Source of the DNA: a virus
Reading direction: 5' to 3' (one strand)
DNA: 40,003 nt
IMG/VR virus record: IMGVR_UViG_3300019890_000012
Location: 1 to 40,003 of that record
Below, one piece after another: positions 15,025-21,680 of this stretch. A model generated the notes under the pieces. It saw only the letters and a list, made by a program, of their open reading frames with translations. It ran no database searches and was not told the DNA's origin. The translations under genes were made by a program, and so were the position numbers. The stretch's first letter is position 1; the number at the start of each line of letters is the position of its first letter.

Positions 15025-15080
15025 AAATTATGTGTTTAAAGGTATAAAATACGGTCAAAATTATGTGTTTAAACACATAA
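15025..15080. repeat. Direct repeat and 20-bp palindrome beside attP
   Basis: The 16-mer beginning AAATTATGTG and ending TTTAAA occurs at 15025-15040 and 15058-15073. The second copy belongs to a perfect 20-bp palindrome at 15061-15080 (TTATGTGTTT/AAACACATAA). Spacing and position suggest arm-type sites for integrase or excisionase, or an operator. Confidence 0.6.
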
Positions 15081-15152
15081 AGGTGTCGACTAACCCATAG
15101 CAACCAAAGAGCCATTACAGCCCCGAAATAATACCCTTCCGTCCAGTCGCGC

Positions 15153-15195
15153 ATAAAAAATAAGCCCCCAGGTGGGCACTATCCACGCTGGAGGC
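15153..15195 (-). terminator. Intrinsic terminator, leftward
   Basis: On the minus strand a two-part hairpin (15164-15195; outer stem GCCTCCAG/CTGGGGGC) is followed by TTATTTTTTATG. It would stop leftward transcripts from the RHH-like gene at 15302-15664. Its flank mirrors the rightward terminator at 15261-15303. Confidence 0.7.
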
Positions 15196-15223
15196 ATTGA
15201 ACACAACCAAATTTGTAAAGTCC

Positions 15224-15255
15224 TTGACTTCTATACTAGTATAGACTAGTAGTAT
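15224..15255 (+). promoter_or_regulatory. Possible promoter with 14-bp palindrome
   Basis: TTGACT at 15224-15229 is followed by the perfect palindrome CTATACT/AGTATAG at 15231-15244 and a poor -10 (TAGTAG or TAGTAT). A terminator follows within 10 bases, so any transcript would be very short. It may instead be an operator or a target for transcripts crossing this spacer. Confidence 0.3.
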
Positions 15256-15260
15256 TCAAT

Positions 15261-15303
15261 GGCTCCGGTTGGAGGCACTATCTCCGCCGGGGCCTTATTT
15301 TTT
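15261..15303 (+). terminator. Intrinsic terminator, rightward
   Basis: GGCTCCGG/CCGGGGCC with an inner GGAG/CTCC stem (15261-15294) is followed by TTATTTTTT. It would end rightward transcription from integrase. The sequence CTTATTTTTTATGCGC at 15294-15309 is the exact inverse of 15149-15164. Confidence 0.75.
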
Positions 15304-15664
15304 ATGCGCTGATTCTGTCCCTGCTAGGACCTTCCAGTGAGCTAACAAGGCGTTGCTTCTCTTCCGCTAGGGCCTTCTCGCGTCGTTCGATATCGTCCAG
15401 TTGCGACTTCAATTTCCACTTCTCCACCCGAACCGCGTACGATTCCGGGTCTTCCGTGCTGGCCTGATCGATGACGCATTTTAATACCTCCGTCATACTT
15501 CCGTCGGAAATAAGGCTCGCCACTTTCTGAACCCACCTTTTACGTTGGTCCCCTATTTTAACGAGCATCTTTTCCCCGGCGGTATCCTCGTTCATGCCGT
15601 CGCTCATGTTGTAGTCTCCTGTTTCTATCTTCTTCGTTACTCCACGTTCCTTGACCGTTTTCAT
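15302..15664 (-). CDS. Ribbon-helix-helix-like regulator with coiled-coil tail
   Basis: 120 aa from 15664 (SD GGAGAGG), or about 101 aa from the ATG at 15607 (SD AGGAG); both are plausible. The central part KMLVKIGDQRKRWVQKV, then SMTEVLKCVIDQA, has the strand-helix-turn-helix order of RHH repressors. A charged coiled coil follows (LDDIERREKALAEEKQRL). It is transcribed away from the small gene at 15805, with GGATATA heptamers between the two, so it may control that promoter and the similar one at 10121. No CI-type repressor is seen elsewhere, which makes it the best lysogeny-switch candidate. The fold call is by eye. Confidence 0.55.
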   Translation of the reverse strand: MKTVKERGVTKKIETGDYNMSDGMNEDTAGEKMLVKIGDQRKRWVQKVASLISDGSMTEVLKCVIDQASTEDPESYAVRVEKWKLKSQLDDIERREKALAEEKQRLVSSLEGPSRDRISA

Positions 15665-15770
15665 ACCATCACCTCTCCTGATAAGACATTCCCGCCGAAT
15701 GCCGGGGTATATAATTCCGCACTATGGATATACCAAATTAACCAATAACAAATCGTTACAGATATATTAC

Positions 15771-15798
15771 ATGACAAAACAGGATATACGGCTATACT
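15771..15798 (+). promoter_or_regulatory. Second leaderless promoter with GGATATA sites
   Basis: ATGACA at 15771-15776, a 16-base spacer and TATACT at 15793-15798 are followed after six bases by ATG at 15805, the same spacing as at 10144-10156. GGATATA heptamers (either strand) lie at 15726, 15782, 15819 and 15918. The divergent RHH-like gene starts 106 bases to the left. Confidence 0.65.
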
Positions 15799-15804
15799 AT
15801 CCAT

Positions 15805-15963
15805 ATGGACGCAAATCATATATCCTACTACATTGACCATGCCGAGCAAGATATAACGCTGCGGTGCCTCGCATGGTGCATCGACATAGCCCTTGTACGG
15901 GGCGATCTCGTCGGTGCTATATCCTGCAAATGGTCTCGCGTCAGTCACTTACAGTCTAACTGA
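15805..15963 (+). CDS. Small leaderless protein (52 aa)
   Basis: 52 aa, MDANHISYYIDHAEQDITL to SHLQSN. No ribosome site precedes the ATG, which coincides with the predicted transcription start. It is helical with three Cys, and the C-terminal part has a helix-turn-helix-like feel (VRGDLVGAISCKWSRVSHLQ), too weak to call. It is first gene of the main rightward operon and probably regulatory. It overlaps a possible next start by ATGA at 15963. Confidence 0.5.
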   Translation: MDANHISYYIDHAEQDITLRCLAWCIDIALVRGDLVGAISCKWSRVSHLQSN

Positions 15964-16001
15964 TGAATGTTACGACAGTGTTAAATCTTGGAGGCTATCC
16001 C

Positions 16002-16343
16002 ATGATTGCAAAGGCGATCCTATTAGGAGTCCTCACCGTAACAAGCTATCGGCCAGTCCCGGCGCAGACTAAGCCGGAGTGCACGGGCCGGTTTCATTGC
16101 ACCACTAGTATCGACGATGGTGTGACGATGTATGGCGTCGCCGTGAGCCAAGACTTTCTCAAGTCCGGCCAAGTGGCCTACGGGGACGTGCTGTATATCC
16201 CCGGCTACGGAAATCGAATAGTCAATGACACGATGAACATTCGGCACCACAACGCCATCGACATGATGGTTTTCACTCGCGCCCAGGAGAAAGCAGTGGG
16301 CGTTCGTAAACTCAAAATCTATAAAGTGGAGGTCTCTCAATGA
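16002..16343 (+). CDS. Secreted 3D-domain protein (double-psi barrel type)
   Basis: 113 aa from the ATG at 16002, chosen for the GGAGG seven bases upstream and because a signal peptide starts there (IAKAILLGVLTVTSYRPVPAQ). The mature part matches the 3D domain: YGDVLYIPGYGNRIVNDTM, then HHNAIDMMVFTRAQEKAV. The three Asp residues can be assigned. This fold occurs in MltA- and YabE-type murein hydrolases and in cell-wall-binding proteins. Here it may be part of lysis or wall entry. It is shorter than enzymes that carry further catalytic domains. Confidence 0.7.
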   Translation: MIAKAILLGVLTVTSYRPVPAQTKPECTGRFHCTTSIDDGVTMYGVAVSQDFLKSGQVAYGDVLYIPGYGNRIVNDTMNIRHHNAIDMMVFTRAQEKAVGVRKLKIYKVEVSQ

Positions 16344-16474
16344 CCGATTCATATAAGAAGGTCCTACACGAAATGCTCAAAAGTGGCGAACTGACGTTTT
16401 CCGGTCCTATATCCGACACTCGATTAGACATCATCATATCGACTATCCGCAATGGTCGAATGGAGGACAAGTGA
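16340..16474 (+). CDS. Unknown small protein (44 aa)
   Basis: 44 aa, MTDSYKKVLHEMLKSGEL to GRMEDK, coupled by ATGA to the previous gene and overlapping the next. It is helical and charged without motifs. The overlap on both sides is the main support. Function unknown. Confidence 0.5.
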   Translation: MTDSYKKVLHEMLKSGELTFSGPISDTRLDIIISTIRNGRMEDK

Positions 16475-16653
16475 ATATGCAAACCATAGCTGAAGCAGAC
16501 GGGTACAAAGTGGCGCAATCCATGTCCGGCATGATTCTCTTAACACGAAGTAACGGTTCAACCTTTCGGGCAGACAGTGCGTATGAAGCTATCCGGGCCA
16601 CGCCTGAACCGATACGCGGCAAATTATTGAAGCAATGGGAGGCAAGCCGATGA
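16471..16653 (+). CDS. Unknown small protein (about 60 aa)
   Basis: 60 aa from GTG at 16471, or 58 aa from ATG at 16477; GGAGG lies upstream and the ATG is better spaced. The first half looks like a beta hairpin (GYKVAQSMSGMILLTRSNG) and the second like a helix (YEAIRATPEPIRGKLLKQW). Part of the coupled chain of small genes. Family unknown. Confidence 0.5.
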   Translation: MNMQTIAEADGYKVAQSMSGMILLTRSNGSTFRADSAYEAIRATPEPIRGKLLKQWEASR

Positions 16654-16850
16654 GCAAAGGTATCCATTATTACGCCGTTCAAGATGTTCAGGTCGAGCCA
16701 TGGAAGATTCAAGGGACTATCTATCCTAAGCTCGAAGACGCCAAATTCGCAGCACTGAAACTATATTGCAATACAACCGGCGTCCGTGTCAAGCGAGTAG
16801 TTGATGGATTCGGTCTTTTATTCTGGCGTCAAAATACGGTCCGTGCGTAG
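16650..16850 (+). CDS. Unknown small protein (66 aa)
   Basis: 66 aa from the ATG at 16650, preceded by GGGAGG and overlapping the previous stop (ATGA). Alternating beta and helix with a closing aromatic strand (GFGLLFWRQNTV). No motifs. Ends the first small-gene cluster; about 50 bases separate it from the sigma-like gene. Confidence 0.5.
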   Translation: MSKGIHYYAVQDVQVEPWKIQGTIYPKLEDAKFAALKLYCNTTGVRVKRVVDGFGLLFWRQNTVRA

Positions 16851-16898
16851 GGGTACTACGCAAAGCACCCAAGTTTAGCGACTAAGTGAGGAGACCTA

Positions 16899-17294
16899 AT
16901 GAAAACAGTCAAAGAGAATTTTGTGCAGTCAAAGTATTCCACGAAAAAGTATTGGGGCCACGCCAATACGCACGGGCGACGCTCCCCGGACGGCGAGACA
17001 GTGAACGAGACTCCCCGCGCTAACCCGGATAGTCTCGACGAGTCCATGGGCATGTATGAGATTCAGGAAGCAGACAAAGAAGTGCAAGGTCGGGTACGAA
17101 AACTCCTAGATATAGCGAAGCAAATATTGACCGATCAGCAATACAAAGTCTTCGTACTAGTCGCTGTCAAAGAACCGGCTTTTACAGAGCGGGAAGCCGC
17201 AAAAGTCATGGGAATTAGCCGGGCACGGGCTCATCAATTGTGGACCGTGGCAAGGGAAAAACTACAGGTGGCTTATGACAAAAGAACAGTTTAA
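16899..17294 (+). CDS. Sigma-70 region-4-like transcription factor
   Basis: 131 aa with GAGGAG upstream. Residues about 75-125 match sigma region 4: LTDQQYKVFVLVAVKEPAF, then TEREAAKVMGISRARAHQL and a closing recognition helix WTVAREKLQ. The N-terminal 70 residues are polar and basic without a region-2 fold. Such proteins redirect host RNA polymerase or act with it as activators. Because the late block lacks a consensus promoter, this is a candidate late-gene activator. Its first six residues MKTVKE repeat those of the RHH-like protein. Confidence 0.65.
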   Translation: MKTVKENFVQSKYSTKKYWGHANTHGRRSPDGETVNETPRANPDSLDESMGMYEIQEADKEVQGRVRKLLDIAKQILTDQQYKVFVLVAVKEPAFTEREAAKVMGISRARAHQLWTVAREKLQVAYDKRTV

Positions 17295-17493
17295 AGCGTA
17301 TTGGGACTATCTGCAATCCATCTGTGACATCGACGGTGATGTATGGATGGGTTTGTTTACGGCGTTCATTCTCTTGCGGATCATTGGAGTACCGCTCTTT
17401 CATTGGGTCCCACTAACCGCAAGTGAGTCAGCGGCATATGGCACGGCAGTTGGCGCGTTTGCATATACCAACAAAGGCGGTAAGCCATCATGA
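17275..17493 (+). CDS. Small membrane protein (72 aa)
   Basis: 72 aa overlapping the previous gene by 20 bases. A helical amphipathic start (MTKEQFKAYWDYLQSI) leads to one clear span (MGLFTAFILLRIIGVPLF) and a weaker Ala/Gly-rich second stretch. One or two spans and the position next to another membrane protein make a holin or lysis regulator possible. Nothing proves it. Confidence 0.55.
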   Translation: MTKEQFKAYWDYLQSICDIDGDVWMGLFTAFILLRIIGVPLFHWVPLTASESAAYGTAVGAFAYTNKGGKPS

Positions 17494-18011
17494 CGAAAAC
17501 TAGGGGAGCTATCTATGCCACGCTCGCAATCGTCGGACTCGTCGTTTTATGGGCGGAGCGTCGTAAGCATGATGGAAAAATCGATGCTGCGATTAAATCG
17601 ACTACGCTCGCGCCGGGTGACATCGATAGGATTATCGTTGACCCGCGCCGCCACACGATTGAAGTTGTTAGCAAAACGGGAATCAAAAAATCGTTCCTAC
17701 CTGATAGTGGTGCATCCGTGGACATATCAAAGACTGGTAGCGGATCAATTAGTGTTCGCTCTTGGGGTACCGAAACGGTGCCGTTCATGGGTTTCGCACT
17801 TGGTAGCGATCTCCGCGCAAGGGCGGCTTTGGGAATAAATCTCTTTTATATCTACCGGTGGGAAACAGGTGGGGGCCTACTGATTAGCAACGATATAAAG
17901 GACACGCGAGCGTTCGTGCACGTGGGCTACAACGTTTACGACAACGCGCTTGTTTCCGTCGGAGTAGACAACAAACACACGGTGCACCTAGTCGCTAGTC
18001 TCAAATTCTAA
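17490..18011 (+). CDS. Membrane-anchored beta-rich protein (173 aa)
   Basis: 173 aa, coupled by ATGA. The N-terminal span (AIYATLAIVGLVVLWAE) is followed by a basic patch, a helical stretch and an all-beta domain to the C-terminus, which ends in a strand (VHLVASLKF). The architecture, a single anchor with an outside domain, recalls the small anchored proteins found near phage lysis genes. It could be a spanin-like or superinfection protein. Family not recognised. Confidence 0.55.
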   Translation: MTKTRGAIYATLAIVGLVVLWAERRKHDGKIDAAIKSTTLAPGDIDRIIVDPRRHTIEVVSKTGIKKSFLPDSGASVDISKTGSGSISVRSWGTETVPFMGFALGSDLRARAALGINLFYIYRWETGGGLLISNDIKDTRAFVHVGYNVYDNALVSVGVDNKHTVHLVASLKF

Positions 18012-18020
18012 GGAGGTCCT

Positions 18021-18413
18021 ATGGGACGAATTATCGAAGGGTCGCAGATGGAAAAAACGCCAGTAGTTCTCTTGAAAGAAAAGAACGGTAGCACATTCAT
18101 TGGTACCAAAGTACGCCAAAAACCGGGTAAGCAACCGGGCTCGTATATCTTCGAGTTTTCGGCTGACGGTGGAGATTCATTCATCGGCACGTCGACGGGC
18201 GAGAAGGTTATCAAAAATGGCAAGTCCTGCAATAAGTATGCGCCGGTCGAAGTTGAACAGGGCGACAAGGTTGCCATCTTTGGGGACACGCAGTTGAACG
18301 ACAAACTAGCCAAAGTAAAAGACGGCGAGCAAGTGCATATCACATTCAACGAATTCAAGATCAATGAAAATTCGGGTCGAGCGTATGCCGATTACAAGGT
18401 GGAGGTACTTTAA
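18021..18413 (+). CDS. Possible ssDNA-binding (OB-fold-like) protein
   Basis: 130 aa beginning MGRIIEGSQMEKTP with AAGGAGG upstream. The chain alternates strands and turns, ending GDKVAIFGDTQLNDKLAKV, then GEQVHITFNEFKI, like small phage single-strand-binding proteins. It begins the replication segment and is followed by a small helical gene, small membrane genes, a nuclease and the primase-helicase. Its first five residues repeat at the start of the nuclease (MGRII). The function is inferred from fold pattern and position. Confidence 0.5.
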   Translation: MGRIIEGSQMEKTPVVLLKEKNGSTFIGTKVRQKPGKQPGSYIFEFSADGGDSFIGTSTGEKVIKNGKSCNKYAPVEVEQGDKVAIFGDTQLNDKLAKVKDGEQVHITFNEFKINENSGRAYADYKVEVL

Positions 18414-18692
18414 ATGATTAAGCCTAAATCTGCCCCCGCTACGGCGGAAGCCTCGGCGGTCGCTACAACGGCGCAGTCCGACGCTAAGACCCCTAACCCG
18501 GCCAAATATCCAAGTCACCGGGACCCACAAGTGAAGGGTCAAGTCGCAATGCACGCCATTATCACCGGTTACAAAGTTGGCGCTAATCTCGCTGCGGCTC
18601 TTGGATCGACGCCGGATAAAATCCGCGAGGAGTTGCACAAGCTCGCTGCGGAAGTCGCCAAGAAAGTTGAGGAGTACACCTACCATGAATAA
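18414..18692 (+). CDS. Unknown small protein (92 aa)
   Basis: 92 aa directly after the previous stop. A long Ala/Pro/Thr-rich N-terminal tail (disordered) precedes a helical domain with a glycine hinge (HAIITGYKVGANLAAALGS) and a charged C-terminal helix. It could be a partner of the ssDNA-binding-like protein. It overlaps the next gene by eight bases. Confidence 0.55.
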   Translation: MIKPKSAPATAEASAVATTAQSDAKTPNPAKYPSHRDPQVKGQVAMHAIITGYKVGANLAAALGSTPDKIREELHKLAAEVAKKVEEYTYHE

Positions 18693-18846
18693 ACGGGATT
18701 GGGGAATGTTTGGTATTGGGGCGGCTATCCAAGGGGCAGTTGTGGCCGCTGTATTACACTCTCTGTTTCTTTTGTTCTGGAATGCAGCTTGGTTAGGTTA
18801 TGGAATCTATGTCGTAACAAAGGCGGATGAAAATGAAACTAGATAG
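18685..18846 (+). CDS. Small membrane protein (53 aa)
   Basis: 53 aa from ATG 18685, preceded by GAGGAG. Nearly all of it is hydrophobic (AAIQGAVVAAVLHSLFLLF, then a second stretch) with a short charged tail. Probably one long or two short spans. The stop lies 14 bases into the next gene. Unknown role. Confidence 0.5.
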   Translation: MNKRDWGMFGIGAAIQGAVVAAVLHSLFLLFWNAAWLGYGIYVVTKADENETR

Positions 18847-18991
18847 CGGAATGACACTAGTGATGTTTACATTAAAGCTGCTTGGTTTATTCAACCACGG
18901 TTGGCTCGTCGTATTCTCGCCGCTCATTGCATGCGGACTTTTGACCATTACAGTCGCCGGTCTGACTGTGCTCTCGGCCAAACTTCGCTAA
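18833..18991 (+). CDS. Small membrane protein (52 aa)
   Basis: 52 aa, MKLDSGMTLVMFTLKLLG to VLSAKLR. One to two spans (LVVFSPLIACGLLTITV). Its TAA overlaps the ATG of the nuclease (TAATG), so it is part of the coupled chain. Function unknown; the pairing with 18685-18846 suggests a two-component membrane unit. Confidence 0.5.
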   Translation: MKLDSGMTLVMFTLKLLGLFNHGWLVVFSPLIACGLLTITVAGLTVLSAKLR

Positions 18992-19806
18992 TGGGACGAA
19001 TCATTGAAAGTAGTCCCCCGCCGAAGATTCTAACTTCGGTATCCCATGATGGGCTTCACACACTGGAGTTTAACGAGGGCACGCACCGCTACAAACTCAA
19101 CGGTGAGCGGGTGCCGGGGGCTACTACCATCGGTGGAGTATATCCAAAAGGCGAGGGCCTTATCCGGTGGATGATTGAGCAAGGGATCAAAGAGTACGAA
19201 GATAAAACCGCCATGCAAAAGGGCGGTGACGTGGGATCAGTCTTGCACGACTACGCCGAGCGGTACGAGCTTGGCAAGCATGGTTTCGATTGGCACGCGG
19301 TTGAAACTAGTCCGTTCGAGAAGGATATACGGCGCGTTATTGCTTTGTTCATTGAGTGGCGGCAGGGCAACAAAGATACGGTGCTCATGATGGAAGAACT
19401 GTGCGCCTCTCCGACGCTGAAGGTCGGCGGTCGAATCGATACGCTGAGGGAGCGCGAGGGCCTGGGACTAGTATTGTCAGACTACAAGACATCAAAGAGT
19501 ATCTATATATCACATCTAATTCAGGTCATAGGCGGATACCGCCGGATGCTGCGCGAGTGGTACGACATGGACGTGCCATACGTCGAGATTGTCAAGTTTC
19601 CTAAGCAAGAAGATCAAGCCATGGAAACTCTACTCTGTGATGCGAACGGGTGGGTTAGGACCGTCAGCGGGATAGCTGCACCCCGTGTCGAGGTACCAAA
19701 CCTATTTCAACGGGTCGAAGATCAGTTTGAACGGAACATGGGGACTTATATGTTCCAGAAGGATATAGAGAACGTGCTCACGCCACCGTACAAGAAAGCT
19801 ATCTAG
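18991..19806 (+). CDS. PD-(D/E)XK nuclease (RecB/lambda-exonuclease-like)
   Basis: 271 aa, started at 18991 by TAATG overlap; an earlier in-frame start has no signal. Motifs: GSVLHDYAERYE near residue 87, a metal Asp in KVGGRIDTL, and SDYKTSKS holding the D-x-K pair. The TKS-type end and the following Gln-rich helix (LIQVIGGYRRM) match the RecB family. It probably makes or processes DNA ends for recombination or replication. The four Cys of Cas4 are absent. Adjacent to the primase-helicase. Confidence 0.75.
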   Translation: MGRIIESSPPPKILTSVSHDGLHTLEFNEGTHRYKLNGERVPGATTIGGVYPKGEGLIRWMIEQGIKEYEDKTAMQKGGDVGSVLHDYAERYELGKHGFDWHAVETSPFEKDIRRVIALFIEWRQGNKDTVLMMEELCASPTLKVGGRIDTLREREGLGLVLSDYKTSKSIYISHLIQVIGGYRRMLREWYDMDVPYVEIVKFPKQEDQAMETLLCDANGWVRTVSGIAAPRVEVPNLFQRVEDQFERNMGTYMFQKDIENVLTPPYKKAI

Positions 19807-19822
19807 TTGGGGGAGACAGTGA

Positions 19823-21400
19823 ATGCTAAACGACGCCTTACGCTATCTCAAATTGGGTTGGTCTGTCATTCCCGCTTGCTGGCCGGTGGACGGAAAATGC
19901 GGCTGCGGACGGGGCCATGTGGAAAATCAAGTTGGAAAAGCCCCTTTGTTGCCCACGTGGAGGGTCTACCAATCACGGTTGCCTACGACGGAAGAGGTCA
20001 CGCGGTGGTGGACCGATGCGCCCTTGGCAAACATTGCTTGTATTACAGGCGCAATCTCGAAAATGGCCGTAGTGGACTTAGAGTACGAGGGACTGGCAGA
20101 GGCAGAGCGGTTGTGCCTGACGAGTGGACTGATATCTCAAACTGGTAAAGGGCGGCACCTGATATATAGCCACCCAGGGGAGAAGGTATGCGGAACAACA
20201 AAACTAAACGGCATTCGCGGGTTCGACATTCGGGGAGACGGAAACTACATCATTCTCCCGCCGTCCATGCACGCAAGCGGAAAACGCTATCGGTGGATTA
20301 CACCTGTCTTCGGTGCTGGAGCATTTTCACCGTTTCCGGCGGCTTTGTTGAAGTCGCAAACGCCGAGTGGCGCTACTGCGTACCATGCCTCGAAACCGCA
20401 GGGATGGATAGCGGAAGCATTGGGCGGACTATCTAATGGGAACCGTAATAACGTTTTTGCTCAAGTGGTCGGTAAACTTCATGGGCAGCGTTGGTCTTCT
20501 AGTGACATTCGCTGTCTTTTGTTACCTCATGCTTTGCGCGTGGAATTCCCTGAGAATGAACTTGAGACGGTTATCCGGTCAGTTACTAGATACCCCGTCG
20601 AGATCAGAGGTGGACGAGCAATACAACCTAATGATGGACAACCGGCAGCTAAGTTGTCAATCCGTACATTTGCCGGAGACTGGACTGACTATGAAAAGCG
20701 AAGAAGCGGAGCCAAAAACACCGAATACGCAACCGGATATCCTCGATTTGACGCGCTACTCAATGGAGGACTTGTTAGGGAAAGGCTCCTTACAGTGGCA
20801 GCCCGAACAGGCGTTGGAAAAACTAATTGGCTCCTTGGAATGTGCCGCAGTCTATGTTTGCGGGATAAGCGAGTGCTTTATCTATCTACGGAGCTTATCC
20901 CGCAAACAATTTGGGACAGGTTCATTCCTCTCTTCGGATCAGAAGCAGAGGCTAGAAAGTGCCGTCTTGAAGTTTCAGACGAGTCTATACCGCATCCAGA
21001 CGCAATTAGGGCCGCGATCCTAGAGCATAAGCCCGACGTATTCATATTCGATCACATTCACAACGTGAGCGAAGAAAATAGCGAAGTCGGGAACTATATC
21101 AAGGCTCTCCACGATTGCGCCAAAGACTTCCAGATACCCGGCGTAGTGGCCGCGCAGTTGAATAAGAACGCCTATTTCATTGACAGAGAAACCGGCAAGA
21201 GGGTCACGCCTCACATGGGCATGATTAAAGGCGCGAGCGCGATCATTCAGATATCCGGCCAGGTGCTAGTCATGGACGAAGTGGACGAGACACCGGAGCA
21301 ACGGGACGTGATAGGTGTGCTCGATAAAAACAGTGACGGCGAAAAGGGAGTAGTTAGCTTCGTGCTGAAAAAGAATCCGTACCGCATGGTGGAGGCTTAG
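19823..21400 (+). CDS. Bifunctional primase-polymerase / DnaB-like helicase
   Basis: 525 aa. Residues 1-170 match the prim-pol (AEP) domain: KLGWSVIPACWP, catalytic Asp in AVVDLEYE, TGKGRHLIY, and FDIRGDGNYIILPPS. A Cys/His segment (CGCGRGHVEN) lies in the usual insertion. From about residue 305 the RecA-like helicase follows with Walker A AARTGVGKTN, VFIFDHIHN and the late VLVMDEVDE segment. It primes and unwinds DNA at the fork and replaces separate primase and helicase genes. Start chosen by GGGGGAGA upstream. A 195-codon frame (20436-21023) runs inside it in another phase. Confidence 0.88.
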   Translation: MLNDALRYLKLGWSVIPACWPVDGKCGCGRGHVENQVGKAPLLPTWRVYQSRLPTTEEVTRWWTDAPLANIACITGAISKMAVVDLEYEGLAEAERLCLTSGLISQTGKGRHLIYSHPGEKVCGTTKLNGIRGFDIRGDGNYIILPPSMHASGKRYRWITPVFGAGAFSPFPAALLKSQTPSGATAYHASKPQGWIAEALGGLSNGNRNNVFAQVVGKLHGQRWSSSDIRCLLLPHALRVEFPENELETVIRSVTRYPVEIRGGRAIQPNDGQPAAKLSIRTFAGDWTDYEKRRSGAKNTEYATGYPRFDALLNGGLVRERLLTVAARTGVGKTNWLLGMCRSLCLRDKRVLYLSTELIPQTIWDRFIPLFGSEAEARKCRLEVSDESIPHPDAIRAAILEHKPDVFIFDHIHNVSEENSEVGNYIKALHDCAKDFQIPGVVAAQLNKNAYFIDRETGKRVTPHMGMIKGASAIIQISGQVLVMDEVDETPEQRDVIGVLDKNSDGEKGVVSFVLKKNPYRMVEA

Positions 21401-21577
21401 GTGGGCGTTTGTTGGAAGTGCAACGGCTCTGGCTTCTTCATACTAGTTTACGACGTGCTAGTTTGCACGGACTGTGACGGTTACGGAATTGTGAGGGAAC
21501 GTGATGATAAAACGCTGTCCAAAATGCGACCAAATAATCAAAGCGGGGGAACTAGTCCAGCTGACGGTCATAGCTGA
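21401..21577 (+). CDS. DnaJ-type zinc-finger small protein (58 aa)
   Basis: 58 aa from GTG directly after the helicase stop, with GGAGG upstream. Two CxxCxGxG motifs stand close together (CWKCNGSG and CTDCDGYG), the hallmark of the DnaJ cysteine-rich domain, here as a free minimal zinc ribbon. The tail is polar and may be non-functional, because its last 74 bases overlap the next gene in another frame. It may bind a phage or host replication protein. Confidence 0.6.
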   Translation: MGVCWKCNGSGFFILVYDVLVCTDCDGYGIVRERDDKTLSKMRPNNQSGGTSPADGHS

Positions 21578-21680
21578 ATTCGTTGATCTTCGCAGCAAGA
21601 TTCACTTTGCCATCGACAAACCTATCGATTCTCTACCGGAAACTTTAGAGCACGATGAATGCCCCAGGGAGACAGCATGA
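21504..21680 (+). CDS. Unknown small protein with CPKC knuckle (58 aa)
   Basis: 58 aa, MIKRCPKCDQIIKAGEL to ECPRETA, with GAGGGAAC upstream. It overlaps the DnaJ-type gene by 74 bases and the next by ATGA. One CxxC and a later Cys could give a zinc site with a partner. It has a beta middle and an acidic end. Family unknown. Confidence 0.5.
   Translation: MIKRCPKCDQIIKAGELVQLTVIAEFVDLRSKIHFAIDKPIDSLPETLEHDECPRETA

Noticed and set aside
18991-19806. Cas4 nuclease
   Set aside because: The four Cys of the iron-sulfur cluster are absent and no CRISPR genes or arrays are present.
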